Shown: in pieces, positions 11,442-23,645 of the stretch | Layout: every line of letters starts with the position of its first letter | Numbering within the stretch: position 1 is the first letter of the stretch | From: Siphonodentalium dalli | Taxonomy: Eukaryota; Mollusca; Scaphopoda; Gadilida; Siphonodentaliidae | Assembly (NCBI GenBank): GCA_032622095.1 | Contig: CP136063.1 | Coordinates: 38,292,106-38,356,105 of the forward strand | Direction of reading: 5' to 3' | DNA length: 64,000 bases | Made by a program: the position numbers and the translations under genes | The notes under the pieces: generated by a model | Told to the model about the DNA's origin: nothing | The model's database searches: none | What the model saw: the letters and a program-made list of their open reading frames with translations, nothing else

Positions 11442-11551
11442 TACAGTAACGCTCTAATTTGGCGTACAGTAATGCTCTAAGTAATTCAGCGGGTACAGTA
11501 ATGCTCTAAGTAATCGACTTCTTAACCACGATTACTTAGGGCATTACTGTA
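11442..11551. mobile_element. Stacked mariner-like MITE termini
   Basis: Three left termini of the CAGTAATGC family stand in tandem at 11444, 11467 and 11496, each preceded by TA (TACAGTAACGCTCTAA, then TACAGTAATGCTCTAA twice). A single inverted right terminus, TTAGGGCATTACTGTA, closes the set at 11551. The last left end and the right end form a 54-bp mini-hairpin that lacks almost the whole interior of the family. Confidence 0.75.
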
Positions 11552-11809
11552 ACTCTGCATCGGTTGCACTGCAGAAACAACACAAGTCTTACTGGCTACA
11601 TTTCCAAGTTTGGTGTCGTAGTTTGGAATATCGCTAATACTTTGACATGTCATGTTTAGTTTTGCCTTAATCTTTTTACATGACGGATGACCAGGTGGAC
11701 ACACAAGGGATCCACAGCTGTATTCAAACTCGGACAATAAGTATGCGCGCCTGTATGTTTCAAAATCGAAAGATTGCAAAGTAGCTACTCTTGGGATCCA
11801 AATAAGCAT
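11522..11809 (-). other. Possible cysteine-rich exon, unrecognised
   Basis: A minus-strand open frame starts at an ATG (11807-11809) and reads MLIWIPRVATLQSFDFETYR, later CGSLVCPPGHPSCKK and KTCV. The spacing of cysteines and the PPGHPSC motif look more protein-like than the neighbouring chance frames. Its last residues run into the MITE termini at 11522-11551, so the true end is lost or lies at a splice site. A CAG is present upstream (about 11863) that could be an acceptor. I do not recognise the family, and it may be chance. Confidence 0.2.
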
Positions 11810-11830
11810 AATAGTACCCGTATGTTTATT

Positions 11831-12383
11831 AATTTTTAGAAAATATGCCACCCTGTTACCTGTATGGCGTTTATATGGGTCTGTATCGGTCTATTTTAAA
11901 GTGATGTGAATCACTGCGGAAGAATGATCAAATAAAAAAGAGAATTATCTTGCTCAATGTAGTTATTTTTACAAATATTATATCCAAATTGGCAACGCTC
12001 ATCGTTATTCTTATACATTAATTAATGACAGTTATTCTCGAAGGTGAAACCATTTTCATTAGTTTATCACAGATAGTTGCATTCCAATTTGAGGAGTAAA
12101 TATTTACAATTGAGTGTAGTTCAAATGATGATTTCTATGGATATGTACGGTCGATTTTCTTGAAATTATCGGCGATGTTACTAATATGATACATTCCTCC
12201 TGTTGACATAGTGCCTGAATGCTAACTTATCGGTTTCATATACCAAAACAAGTACATAATTATTTATGTCTTTAAAATTGGGATCATCAGGCTGGCTATA
12301 CTGCAGGCATATGGAGCTATCACTTATGTCAGGAAACTCCAATGTCAAGCGTATTTGAGAAATATATGGATAGAATGAAACAA
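11831..12383. other. Gene-free AT-rich sequence
   Basis: No gene, tandem repeat or inverted repeat was recognised in this stretch. Confidence 0.5.
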
Positions 12384-12522
12384 GTGTGTGAACTGGTTAA
12401 CGTTATTGAATGAGTTTGTTGTGACACGATGGTAAAACGAGACCCGTAGGTTCAAATTTTACCTCGCGACACAAGTTCATACAACAAACACTTGCAATAA
12501 CGTTTTTTTTATGCTCACACAA
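12384..12522. repeat. ~138-bp foldback element
   Basis: The words GTGTGAAC, AACGTTATTG, GTTTGTTGT and GGTAAAA follow in order on the left. TTTTACC, ACAACAAAC, CAATAACGTT and GCTCACAC follow in the matching inverted order on the right. The GGTTCAAAT near the centre resembles a tRNA T-loop, but the surrounding structure is a simple hairpin and not a cloverleaf. Confidence 0.65.
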
Positions 12523-12821
12523 CTGTGTTGTTCTTTGTTTATTGCACACTCTGAAGATTGGAACTTGTAATATGCTCAAATTTAGGTTGATATTGTTGCA
12601 TTAATTCTGAACAATGTGTTCTTTATGCAGACTAACCTCATGATTTAGTGAAGAAATGTTTTGTTTAATTTAGTTGGTGTTGCAATGACATGGTTTGTAT
12701 TGTCCTTTTTTATTGAAGGTTTTAAAATCTTCTGTATTTTGCTGTATTATGCAAAAATAAACAAAGTGTGCAATAAATATGATTTATTGTATAGAATTTC
12801 AGACGACTTACTTTCAAGTTC

Positions 12822-12925
12822 CATGTTCAGCCCTCATTATTGGCTATGGCAAAATGGGCCATGGCAAAGGGTTGCCGTAGCAGATTGCCGAAGCCAAACA
12901 ATCTGAATTAAAAGGGCTGCATGTT
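12822..12925. mobile_element. MITE with CAGCCCTC ends and 6-bp duplication, family E copy 2
   Basis: The 92-bp element at 12828-12919 starts CAGCCCTCATTATTGGC and ends AATTAAAAGGGCTG. It is bounded by CATGTT at 12822-12827 and 12920-12925. It contains TTGCCGTAGCAGATTGCCGAA and the same CCAAACAATCTG end block as the 7.5-kb copy. The sequence outside the duplication is also weakly inverted (CAAGTTCC and GGAACTTG). Confidence 0.8.
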
Positions 12926-13284
12926 GGAACTTGCTACCCTAGCCTGTACAATTATTCCGCACTGTACTCTTATTAATTTATCAGATTCAGAGCTTGAAAT
13001 TATGAAAAATGTCCCATGACAAATTTAATGCTGTGGTATGTTAGCAGGTCCAGAACTTTCCCAAATTTCTGTATATGCGTCAATCGGTGTGTATACATCT
13101 ATGGGACTATAGTTTTGTTATGAAAGACATGGACCTATTTTTTTTGGTCAAATCAGATCTTTATTGATAAAACCTACTGTGTAACTGACTGTGTAAGCAA
13201 TTCAATTAAAAACAAGGGGTACACATCTAAGATGCTATGTCGAGTTTATTGGCAGTCAAAAAAAAACTTCTGCCAACAAGTTGG
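12926..13284. other. Gene-free sequence
   Basis: No gene or repeat was recognised. Confidence 0.5.
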
Positions 13285-14310
13285 CAATAAGGCCCACACA
13301 AGGCCCAAAAAGTTGGACAAACCTGGTTTTGAACTCGTCCGAGATATTGTTGCAATAGACTCATATACCAAATATTGTTTAAATCAGCTAATATTTCATC
13401 GAGTTATCGCGGTAACGGTGATGACATTGCTAAAAATAGACAAACTAAGACCCATAACTCCGCGAAAAAAATTCAGACAAACCTGGTTCTCGAACTTGTC
13501 CGAGATATTGTTGCAGGAGACTCATATACCAAATATTGTTGAAATTGGTTAATATATTTTCGAGTTATCGCGCTAACGGTGATAAAACTGCTAAAAATAG
13601 ACAAACTAAGACCCATAACTCTGCGAAAAAAAATTCGAACAAACCTGGTTTTCGAACTTGTCCGAGATATTGTTGCAGGAGACTCATATCCCAAATATTG
13701 TTGAAATTGGTTAATATTTCATCGAGTCATCGCGCCAACAGTGATAAAATTGCTAAAAATAGACAAACTAAGACCCATAACTCTGCGAACAAAAATTCGG
13801 GACAAACCTGATTTTCGAACTCGTCCGAGATATTGTTGCAGGAGACTCATATCCCAAATATTGTTGAAATCGGTTAATATTTCATCGAGTTATCGCGCTA
13901 ACGGTGATAACATTGCTAAAAATAGACAAACTAAGACCCATAACTCCGGAAAAAAAATTCGGACAAACCTGGTTTTCGAACTCGTCTGATATATTTTTTG
14001 CAAGAGTCTCATATTGGTTAATATTTGCGTGAGTTATCGCGCTAACGGTGAAAAACTAAAAAAAAAGTCATCAAAGATGGATAACTCTTGTCAAAAAGTT
14101 CGGATGTGACCCATTTTCTACAGACAGTAAATAGTCATTGGGAGCAACTCACATACCAAATTTTTTTTTAATCCGTTAACACATGTCAAAGTTATAAGGC
14201 ATTCTTTAGGTCCGTCCGCCCGCCGCCCGCCAACCGTCCCTCGTCAAACCATAAGTCGAGTTTTTGAAAAACTCGACTAATAAAAGGTCGCTGACCAAAA
14301 TGTCCCCTAA
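13285..14310 (+). repeat. Tandem array, ~161-163-bp unit, with GC-rich tail
   Basis: About five units share ACCTGGTTTTCGAACTCGTC, CGAGATATTGTTGCAGGAGA, ATCGAGTTATCGCGCTAACG and ACCCATAACTC. The CCCATAACTC word falls at 13451, 13612, 13774 and 13937. The array ends in a degenerate unit and then a CCGTCCGCCCGCC stretch (14212-14240), followed by AGTCGAGTTTTTGAAAAACTCGACT, a short palindrome. Open frames running across this array on both strands come from the repeat and are not considered genes. Confidence 0.85.
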
Positions 14311-15382
14311 TGGTTTGAAGGATTTATGGGTTTCAAATGCCAATACTACATTCTGTCTTTAAATGTGTAAAAGTGTCGAGAAAGGGCCAATATATAAACT
14401 CGAAAATAAAAAAACATAAAAAAATAAGTCGAAAATTGCAATAACTCTGCCAAAATTACTCAAAAGTCGCAGGTGAGCAGGTTCTCATTCTGGTTGACAT
14501 CGGTGAAGTTTAAAAAAAATTGACTGGAAAATGAAGGAATACAGGCTCGGACAAAGTTATGGATGGACACACGGAGGGACACAAGGACAAGGGTCATTAC
14601 TATATAGTCCTCCAATGGAATGTCGGAGGACAAAAATATGTCCTACCTGTTTTAAGCCAATCAATTATCAGTCTGTCCTTAACTGCTGTCTCTATCTGAA
14701 GATGATGTTAAGTACATATTCTAAATCTGTAAATTAAGATATAACCACATTTTACAATATATTCAGGTCAGCTAACATATACATATATTAAATTATTGGC
14801 TTTGACGCATAAAATTTCACCTTTCCTAATGTGCTTTGCCTCTAATTACATGTATGATTATATATGCACACTAAGCATATACCTCTATATAGAACTAAAC
14901 AACCTATTGCAGAAATTTCGTTCAAAACTGAGGTGATATGTCATGTGTAGATTCTATCAATTAGTATATAGGTGGATAGATGTATGTACACCAATTGGCA
15001 TATATAAGTTATAATGCCGATTGGACTCATGGAGTATATGTATACAGCAAATGGGGAAATTGCTCCACGTGGTAATGAGATCAAATGTTTCCAAAACGGC
15101 ATTTCTCTAGCCGCAATACGTAACTTTGTTAAAAGTTACGATGGTCCTGTAACTATCTGGATAGAGCCAAGGAAACCTTATTTTTAACAGAAACAAGAAC
15201 TTTCCCAGATATCCTGTCTGTGATAAAGTGCTGCGATCCAGACAAATTTATAGTGCCCTAGTACTGTATATGAAAATGAGAGATTGGTATATAAACAGTA
15301 ATATCAAGTGAGAATAATGATGAACTAATATAAGCAAATGTGGAATACTACTAGTAACTAGTAGTATATGCATCAAAATTAA
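14311..15382. other. Gene-free sequence with repeat-tail relics
   Basis: Near 14430-14640 there are more words of the same repeat class (GCAATAACTCTGCCAAAA, GGACACACGGAGGGACACAA, GGTCATTACTATATAG). The rest is AT-rich with no recognised feature. Confidence 0.45.
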
Positions 15383-15632
15383 TTAACCCTTTCATAACAA
15401 TCGCTGGTGCAGCAGTAAACATCCAATGCCAGTGCATTCTCCTATATATACCAGTTTACCATAGGGAGTCATGCATATTTAAGAGAATGCAAGGTCAAGG
15501 TAACTATTGATAGGCCAGTGTATTCTCTTACATATGTGAGGCTCCCAATGGGAGACTCGCTTATTTAAGAGAATGAATTGGCACAGGGTTTTTTCGCAAA
15601 ATTTTAGGAAACTCCAGTCATGAAAGGGTTAA
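15383..15632. mobile_element. TTAACCC MITE, family C, full copy
   Basis: TTAACCCTTTCATAAC and GTCATGAAAGGGTTAA form the ends, with TTAA on both sides; the element is 250 bp. CCC after TTAA is the usual piggyBac-type terminus. The interior is two successive hairpins, each built from GCATTCTC(T)-type words paired with AAGAGAATG. The first covers about 15433-15500 and the second about 15515-15590. Between them is AAGGTCAAGGTAACTATTG. No coding capacity. Confidence 0.85.
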
Positions 15633-16253
15633 GCAAGTACCTTACTCCTATTTAAATTCACGCAGTACTACTACCCATCGGCGGCGATGAGCGAACATAA
15701 TAATACGATTTGTGAGTTTATACCAAACAATCGGAAAAATAAGAGGGCTATTTTAGATAGTTATTTGACAATTATATTTACATGTGGGCAAACAATCGAA
15801 ACATATGTACATGTAAAGCGTCAAATCATGGATTGATCTATGATGTTGATAACTTGCAATGCTTCTAAGAAATATATATTTGATTGTATCAAAAGCAATA
15901 AAGTGAATCGCGAAATGTATTGATCATATTGTGGGTTTGTATTGTGAAAGATATTACAGAAGCTGCGAAACAATAGCACTAAACTGTTTGAATGATTTGT
16001 TCAATGAACGGTCACTTACAACTATCTAGAGACTTCAGGGACGGTACCCTCCCCTATATTCAGCGACCAGATGATCTCCAGTATATGTTTCATCACTGAA
16101 GTAGAGCACCTTGTACATGAACATGTAGCTGGATTGGAGATTGCTGTCTTGACCCTTCACACTTGCCCTCATGCCAGTTTGTTCCTCCTACAAAAGAGAT
16201 CATAATTAATGTATTGCAATAATAACATCTTACGTGTACCGTTAACTGTTGTC
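15633..16253. other. Gene-free sequence
   Basis: No gene or repeat was recognised. Confidence 0.5.
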
Positions 16254-16364
16254 GAGAGCTTTCCGATGAATGACAACAAGCCATATTTCCGACTAAATCC
16301 TGAAAAGTTACTGTTACCCATAATTCTGCTGTGGTTAAGGAGACAATTACTTTGGGCATAACTG
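16254..16364. mobile_element. Half copy of the mariner-like MITE
   Basis: From GAGAGCTTTCCGATGAATG through AGTCGGAAATATGGC (inverse), TACCCATAATTCTGCTGTGG and the terminus GGGCATAACTG followed by TA. This is the right half of the palindrome seen at 1897-2109. The left half is missing. Confidence 0.7.
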
Positions 16365-16575
16365 TATATAATGCAAATCAATCCATATAGACAATCGCAT
16401 GGCAAATCAAGTTTCTAATTACTAGTATGGCTATTAATATAATGAATATACTAGTATGGGTTATTCTTAGCTAATAGTATATCATTGTATGTCATATTAG
16501 AGCTGACTCTGAAATAGTATGGAATCTAAAGAGGTTTGCCGAACGGTGCTTGACAGTGAGTTCGAGTGGGACTGA

Positions 16576-17443
16576 ATATTGTGTAGGGGTGCGAGATATC
16601 ACCGGTGCACTGGTGTATCGCGAATCAGAGTTCTACGATACACGCACCGGTTCCATAGCCAAAAAATCGTGCATCGCGATACACAATTCTGTTCATCTAT
16701 TACCGGTGTCCATTATTCGTTACGCTGGAGAATAAGAATTAAATACAACGGCATGCAAAGAAGCATGATAAAGTCGTTCTACTTCAAAGCGCCGATTAAA
16801 TAGGTCAGCCACCTGTTCGTCGGTCGTGCGCGTGGGCATTGTTGTTTTTGTGTAAAGTTTGATATACCATTGTCACCGTTGGCACACAGAAGAGTTCGTT
16901 CATAGAAATGATGTCACCAAAAGGCTCAAAATGTACATCATGCTAATCATTTGTCGTTCATTGGAGTTGAACTGCATATTAGAGAATTAAATCGTTCCGT
17001 TAACAGTCACCGATACCCAATTGACATAAACGTGTCTCATCGCAAGACTCGTAGTAAACCGCGTCAATACAGACAGCGTTCCGAACTTCCGACGTGGTAT
17101 TTTTGAATTACTCCCCCTGGACTGTATTTAAATGAATTAAACAACAAACGTGGTTATGTTTTTGTACTTGAAAGTCGTGTAATCCCATACGACCTTGGCC
17201 TTATATAAAACATTCCAATGAACTGAAGTAGCTGGTACTGAAGGATTAATCAAATTAATGAACTATTAAATAATGACTATGATTGAATATATGTTTTTTT
17301 TCAACCAATTCATGAATTCCATATGAAGGGCTGCATCCAGAAATACTAGGGTATCGTATCTAGATAAGTATTGTATCGCGACCGCATATCGCGATATATA
17401 TCGTATCGCGACACTGGTAGTACCTCCCACCCCTAATATTTTT
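16576..17443. mobile_element. hAT-like non-autonomous element
   Basis: The ends at 16584-17435 are TAGGGGTGCGAGATATCACC and, inverted, TAGGGGTGGGAGGTACTACC. The flanking octamers ATATTGTG and ATATTTTT agree at six of eight positions, as expected for an aged 8-bp hAT duplication. Subterminal regions are rich in TATCGCGA and CGCGATA words on both sides. Short frames inside (for example near 16550-16803) do not resemble a transposase. Confidence 0.7.
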
Positions 17444-17877
17444 TTGCAAACTTTAAAGCATATATATATTAATTAGTTTATAATAGATAATTCATAAATA
17501 CCTGTGAAAAATTCAACCAGATTCCTCAAGCCTTGATATTCCAACCACCATGAATCATCTGTGATCGTCCACTCCATTGTACAGACGTCATAAACGAGTC
17601 GAAATTTTGCATGGAAATGATGCAATTATTTGTAGACCAGAATATTGTTGTTTTTAAAAGATGCTTCAAAAATGGCACGCAGTCAGCAAAAAAAATAGAT
17701 GTTCCACATTAACAATTTTGGATTTTAATACAGAATCTTGAATTATTTAAAAGCAGACTGTCCACATGTTATCTGTAGAATTGTAGCTCATATATATCAA
17801 GACTAAACACGCTGATTGAATATTCTAGCTTCACAGACGACCATGATGATGCAAATGCTTGTGTATACAGTAATGCC
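17436..17877. other. Gene-free sequence
   Basis: AT-rich; no feature recognised. Confidence 0.5.
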
Positions 17878-18121
17878 CTAATTAATCAACTCCCTAACCA
17901 CAGCAGAATTATGGGTAACTTTTCAGGATTTAGTCGGAAATATGGCTTGTTGCCATTCATCGGAAAGCTTTCCTAGAAATATGGCTTGTTGCCATTCATC
18001 AGAAAGCTCTCTGCGAGAGCTTTCCAATAAATAGCAACAAGCCATATTTCCGACTAAATCCTGAAAAGTTACCCATAATTCTGCTGTGGTTAGGGAGTCA
18101 ATTAATTAGGGCATTACTGTA
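17876..18121. mobile_element. Mariner-like palindromic MITE, copy 2
   Basis: TA at 17876-17877 and 18120-18121 flanks CAGTAATGCCCTAATTAATC on the left and its inverse on the right. It matches the copy at 1897-2109. It carries an extra direct duplication of about 39 bp near its centre (GAAATATGGCTTGTTGCCAT twice, at about 17937 and 17976), which makes one arm longer. Confidence 0.85.
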
Positions 18122-20730
18122 GTAGTGATTACCAGTCAACATAGAACATTACTTGACCCAGATAATGATGATTTAATTTTAAATTAATACGATATCCATT
18201 ATTATGAAGATTTTAATTTTGATTACTTATTATATACTAGAGGTTCCAATTTCATCACTTTCACATAAATGCAGAAGTTATCACATTGTGACAATTAAAT
18301 ACCATTGTGAATTTTAAGAACCACTAAATTTGTTATTTTATATTAAACTTAAACTGCCGGTATGGGCCTAAATGAATGGTCAACACTTGGGATTTGTTCG
18401 ACTACATGTATATTTTATATCTATAGTTGCTCTATATATATAGTGAATTTATATGATGATGAAGATGATAAAGTGGAGACGATGGTGAAGATGAGTTTAT
18501 AGATAAAAACAAAAGGATTCCAATATACTTTTATATTGCCAAGCTAAATTTTACATGTCTATGCTCACCATTATGGCATATCTGACATCAATGAATCAAG
18601 ATAATTATTTCATTGTGTCAATAGTTGCGACTGGATCTGGACACTATATTTTTGAGTCAGTCATATGACAACAAAGGGTGAGTTAATGAACCCCAAGCAC
18701 ACAAGTCCCTCACATAAAAGTCATATCTCTAACTGTATATATGACTACAAGTCTAAAATAATTCAGGAACAATCAAAGTAAACTGTTAGAAGTTTTTGAC
18801 AAAATGTGAATGATATTTACGAGGATGTGCAATGATCTCTGTATGAGAACATATGAAACTAACCACAATTTTTGACCCATACTTAGTGTTGATTTGCGAA
18901 AATTCCCCCCTGTAATATTATTGAGCCCCCATACTATTATTTATTTTAAAGGAAATTTCACCCCTGTACTATTATTCCGCCCCTACTATTATTTGGATCC
19001 CGAGAGTAGCATATACATTGTAACTGCTTGAAATTTAGCACCAGCTGTCAAAGCCACCTCGCCTTTTAACGATCGACATGAGGATTTTTGGATCAATTCC
19101 AAGTCACCTCGCCATATCGCTTCATGACATGAGGATCTTTCGAGAGCTGTGCCTTGAGCAGTTTTAATATGAGATTGAGACACAAAAGTACTTTCAACTT
19201 TGAATCATCAGATCATGCAACTTGAAAGATCACGGGACCCCAATTTTAAATTTGCATGGTTGAATGAAGCTATTACTATTAGTCAAAATACATTGTTCTG
19301 AACAACAAATCTGGAAAAACAATTGCCATACAGCCTACAGGTACATGTGAGTTCACTTGTGAGCAAGTCACCCAATTTCGATGCACATTTATTGATTCAA
19401 AATTATTTCTGGGTATTCATCTCTGAACAGACTGAATTTAAAACAACTAATACTGATGCCGTACGTCAGTTGTCACATTGACATTGTGTAATATATTAAT
19501 TATTTTGTCGGCAAACACGACGATGATGATGATGATGATGACATTGACTGACTGATGTTAGACGATGATGATAAAAAAAACTTTAAAATTCATGAAATCT
19601 CACGCCAAGGTGAAGGTCAATGAGGACTCCAGAGGGGTAATTTAAAAAATGGGAATACTTGAGCAACTAATACGGAAATTACGATGTTCTGTTTAGTTAC
19701 TTAGAAGTTAGATTTTCATCAAATTGTTAATAACATACTATCATACTATGATACTAGTAAAGATGATGATGTAAATATTTCAAATCTAAAGTACTAGTAG
19801 TCATACGTATTAAGTAATACTAATAGCAATATAATTTACCTTTAATTAATATGTTATAGTACTTGCAAGATCTTTCAATGAAATTCCAATTTCCACATCT
19901 AAATGTCCTAAATGATATATCAATGATGAATGATAGTAAATAAAAAATCCGCCCTCGCTTCGGGATGAAGGACGTGTAGCTAATTTCAGGCGGCGCTGGT
20001 TAGGAACATAAATTATAGTCCAGGGAAAATAATAAAATATATATAGGCTAGATGATAATGGCATCATGCATAATACTAGTCTATAGTAATCAAATGAAAA
20101 TGATGTAAATTATTAATTTAATTATTCAAAATCTAAAGTAAAGTTGGCCCACCTAGTCAAGAATAGTACATTAGTAGCCTACGATTTATGTTGGTGTTTT
20201 CAATGAAATTTCACAACTTAATGAAAAATAATGAAGTCAAAACATTGCCGCGTTTCCGTTACCACGATTCCGACATGTGGACAGTCTGTAATTACATGAA
20301 AATTCCATGATTCCAATGGATAAAGAATAGTTTACTTTCCAAGCATTGAGACAAAATGGCGTCACGGTCGAAAAAATGACGCTGCGAAAAAATGACGTTG
20401 CACATCGGCACGTGATCGCTACATACGCCACGTTACTCTTTATTTGAGTACTTATTAATCAATTGTACTCTTTTATAGTGTAATTAGTTGTCGCGCGCCA
20501 TACGTCTTGTGGCATTTCTACACAATGGATGTGTAAATACGATATCTACAAAATAATAGAGTACACGTTTCTACTCTTTGTTTATTTCCGTGTACCTCTG
20601 CCCCGGTTATGTGCTTTACACGACACCCTTTCGCTGTACTGATGTATGGTCTTTATATCCAGTGATTCTGGCAGGCTACTTTTTGTTGGTTATGTTGATG
20701 AACCACATGCAGGTCGAATTCTCGAGCATT
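18122..20730. other. Gene-free AT-rich sequence
   Basis: Apart from GAT-rich runs (about 18455-18495 and 19520-19560), I see no gene, inverted repeat or tandem array in this 2.6 kb. Confidence 0.5.
19520..19541 (+). repeat. (GAT)n microsatellite
   Basis: Seven GAT units lie in a row, followed after a short gap by further GATGATGAT. Confidence 0.85.
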
Positions 20731-20910
20731 AAGCTGCTTTCACATACCTGCGGCTGATGCAGTTAGACGCATCCGATTTCAAAACGGTGTGCTTAATAAC
20801 TGCGTCCATGCACCGCAACCCCATGCAGTAATATATGTGTGCTTTGAAACGTTGTACCTGTATAATCCGATAGCCGCATGCATCAGCAGCCTGTCAGTGA
20901 AAGCAGCTTT
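20731..20910. mobile_element. 180-bp TIR element, possible MITE
   Basis: AAGCTGCTTTCACA at the left and TGAAAGCAGCTTT at the right are inverted. Inner partners include GCGGCTGATGCA and GCATGCATCAGCAGCC. The flanks are TTAA on the left and TTTA on the right, so a decayed TTAA duplication is possible. Confidence 0.65.
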
Positions 20911-21320
20911 ATACCGACATGTGTTGGCGGTCTATATGTGTTGAATTTGTGTGCATCAGTCTCTATTCAAACTAATCATGCATGTAGTATATGACTATAT
21001 CTATATACGTACATACGTCGTTTGTTCGAAGGGAGGTCCCGCTCAGCAAAAAATTGCCGTTTGGTCAACTGCTGCACATGACACGTTCACCCGAACGGCG
21101 AACGGCAATTACCACCACCGGGCACATGTAGGCAAAAGGGCCGTTCGTTCGAAGGGTACGAACCCCCTTGGCTACGGGCTTGCTCTAAATTTCATACGAA
21201 TTTGGAAACTCGCCAAATTTTATATTCATATTCATCTCTATAATGAGTATAAGTGTGTGGTTTAATGATGTCAAAAGTGGCACCACTTGAGTCCGCATTA
21301 AATATTTGCGAATATTAACT
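20911..21320. other. Gene-free sequence
   Basis: GTTCGAAGGG occurs twice (21023 and 21147) flanking a GC-richer stretch with inverted GCCGTT/AACGGC words. Otherwise nothing was recognised. Confidence 0.4.
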
Positions 21321-21827
21321 TTAAAGGTGGATTATCTCTTTGTAAACATGTATTATATGGTTACCGGGGTATAAAATATTAGATTTGAATGTCCGGAAAT
21401 GCTTCTATTGATTAATATTCGAATATTTTCTGGTCTAAAAAGGTGTGTTTGTTTAGCTAACGAACAATAGTGGTTACTGGTAACAGAGACCAGAAATTTT
21501 ATTCTACAATTTTGTCACAAATAAACGTTAATTATACTCATTATCGCTTATATATGTGGAACAAAACAATACAAACAATCAATCTGGGACATTTGACTTT
21601 CGGTGCGTAGCCATAGGAACAGCCCAGTGCTCTATATCGCAATATGGTATCATCCGAATGGTCTGTTCTAAAAATAGACACATAAACGGTCCCGATTTAA
21701 TATTCGAAATAAAATCAATATTAATTGATAGAAGCTTTTCCGAACAGGGGTCTTCAGTTCATATCTATTATTTTATACCCACGCAACTATTTAAAATTTG
21801 TTATTTAAAGAGATAATCCACCTTTAA
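21321..21827 (+). mobile_element. TTAA-flanked foldback MITE, family B, copy 1
   Basis: The ends TTAAAGGTGGATTATCTC and GAGATAATCCACCTTTAA are inverted with TTAA at both sides. The outer ~130 bp of each arm are also inverted copies (GGGTATAAAATA, GGAAAAGCTTCTAT). A frame of 86 codons begins at GTG 21556 and ends at the right terminus. It is also open in the copy at 57111-57658. There is no ATG, and most differences between the copies change the amino acid, so I treat it as non-coding. Confidence 0.85.
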
Positions 21828-22670
21828 GGGTACGAGCGAGATGGCACCAAGGCGGTGTAACAGGGGTAACATTTTACGAGTAAGATAATGGTGCGGGTTA
21901 AACGTTTCTAAAGTGATGTTGTTGATGTCAGGTGAGGGGATATTATAGCACATATTTCGACCAAATTGATATATTATTCTTCTCCGTGATACGAGGAATA
22001 TAAACGGGAAATGTGTGCTGTTTGGGTGAGAGATGGCCGGGGGACGGTAATAACTATGATAGGAATTTGTTTAGTTGCCGATTACCACCAAACTTATATA
22101 TACTCATCTCCAGTATATAATGTATGAGTCTAATAGACGTGGTTTAAATGTGATAAAAGTGGCGCGATTCAAGTCATGCATGAGTGGAGTTGCACCAACG
22201 TTGATACAAACATATTTAGCACTGATTCCACCAAATTCATGCACGTTTTTCTCTAAAGATATGATGAATTAAATCACATTTGTGGTCGTTTGGGTCATCG
22301 ATGTGAGAGGAGATTCACTAGCATTTATAAGATTGTTCAATTCGCCGATATCCAACAAAGTTATATACATGTATAGTCATTCTGTTTTTGGCATTCCAAT
22401 TTCACAATCTCGACAAATGGTGACCGAATTAAGTCACTTGAACAATTATATCTTCTCAACTGTCATATTTATATGGGGATGAAACAGGGCATTCCTATAT
22501 ATGTGATCTAGCAACACAGTTACATAGAAGAAAGCATTAAGAGTATATTTATATCAATCCATTTAAGAGATACATATATTCATTCAAACTGAAGGACCTT
22601 GAATCGTCAGAGGATTGCATATTATAATGGTTCATATATATAGCACCAGCATAGAGGGGCACCTGGACAT
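21828..22670. other. Gene-free sequence
   Basis: Short frames at 22075-22272 and 22282-22482 show no recognisable motif. No repeat was identified. Confidence 0.45.
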
Positions 22671-22867
22671 TAGGGCCCGACGAAGCTTCGAGCTTCGATT
22701 CGATTTCGAATCTTACCTTTCGATTCGATTCGAAAGCGGTCGGGTGATTCAGGATATTTCGAATCGTTATATACAAGTCTTTTATCACCGGATATAGACT
22801 GCATTATCGATAAAAATTTGTTCATTATATCCCTAATACTTAACCCGAGTGTGTTTCCGCGACCATC

Positions 22868-23645
22868 TCACGGGGAATCACGTCGTTTCGAGTTGATGAG
22901 TACCACGCATTTAAAATGGCGGAGGCGACAGAAAGCACATCGAGAAACGAAGAAAAAGGTAATAAACTAGGATATGACGTATTTCAAAGTATTTTGGCAG
23001 CTACGAGCATATTCTACACCATTTTTCAAACAAGCTGATACCTCATGTGTGTCCAAATTCACATGTGTTTGCTCTAAAATTCTGACCAAAAGTCGTCAGT
23101 CGGAGGATTTTCCACGACGTGTTTAATGCTGTATTCCACGAACATTTTCTATTTTCATGCTTTTAATCTGCTTGGACCAAAAATATTGTTACTAAATTAT
23201 GTTTATTGAAAGAAAACACATTTAGTCGTCAATATATTGAACCCTGTTTTAAATAAAATGTATTTTTCATTGTGAATCGTAGCTTTTTCATTAGTGATGT
23301 GTGTACCCACACCACAATTCAGTGATGAGTTACCATGAACTTGTTCAGAATAGATTGAATAAATAGAGGATACAAAACGAGTCAAAGGGCTTACAGCGAA
23401 ATTTACAAAAGAAGATCAGCAAATTGGGTCTGAACCGTTCATATAGGCAAGGTGCAGGTCTAATTTACTGGAATTTCGCTCTAAACTGAGTCGACTTGAA
23501 GATTATATATTGCTGTATGCTCCAAGCAAACCGCCAAAGTACGGTAGTGTTCATTTGGGGTAATAAATTAAATTGTGTGCCCTAGATGTAAATCATGTGG
23601 TTTAAAAAGTTATATATATTTGCTACTGGTGCTATATACTGGTAA
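22868..23645 (+). repeat. Left inverted arm with first-exon fragment
   Basis: Shared landmarks with the right arm, in inverted order, include GGGGAATCACGT, TTCGAGTTGAT, ATGGCGGAGGCG, GTCGTCAGTCGGAGGATTTT, CTTACAGCGAAATTTACAAA, GAGTCGACTTGAAGATTATA and CAAGCAAACCGC. Differences are scattered substitutions and small indels, so the duplication is old and not an assembly copy. Confidence 0.8.

Noticed and set aside
12440-12475. tRNA-like GGTTCAAAT T-loop
   Set aside because: The flanking sequence forms a long simple hairpin with no anticodon or D arm, so no tRNA can be supported.
13232-13989. Overlapping frames of 70-106 codons on both strands
   Set aside because: They follow the ~161-bp tandem repeat and differ in phase between units, so there is no sign of coding constraint.
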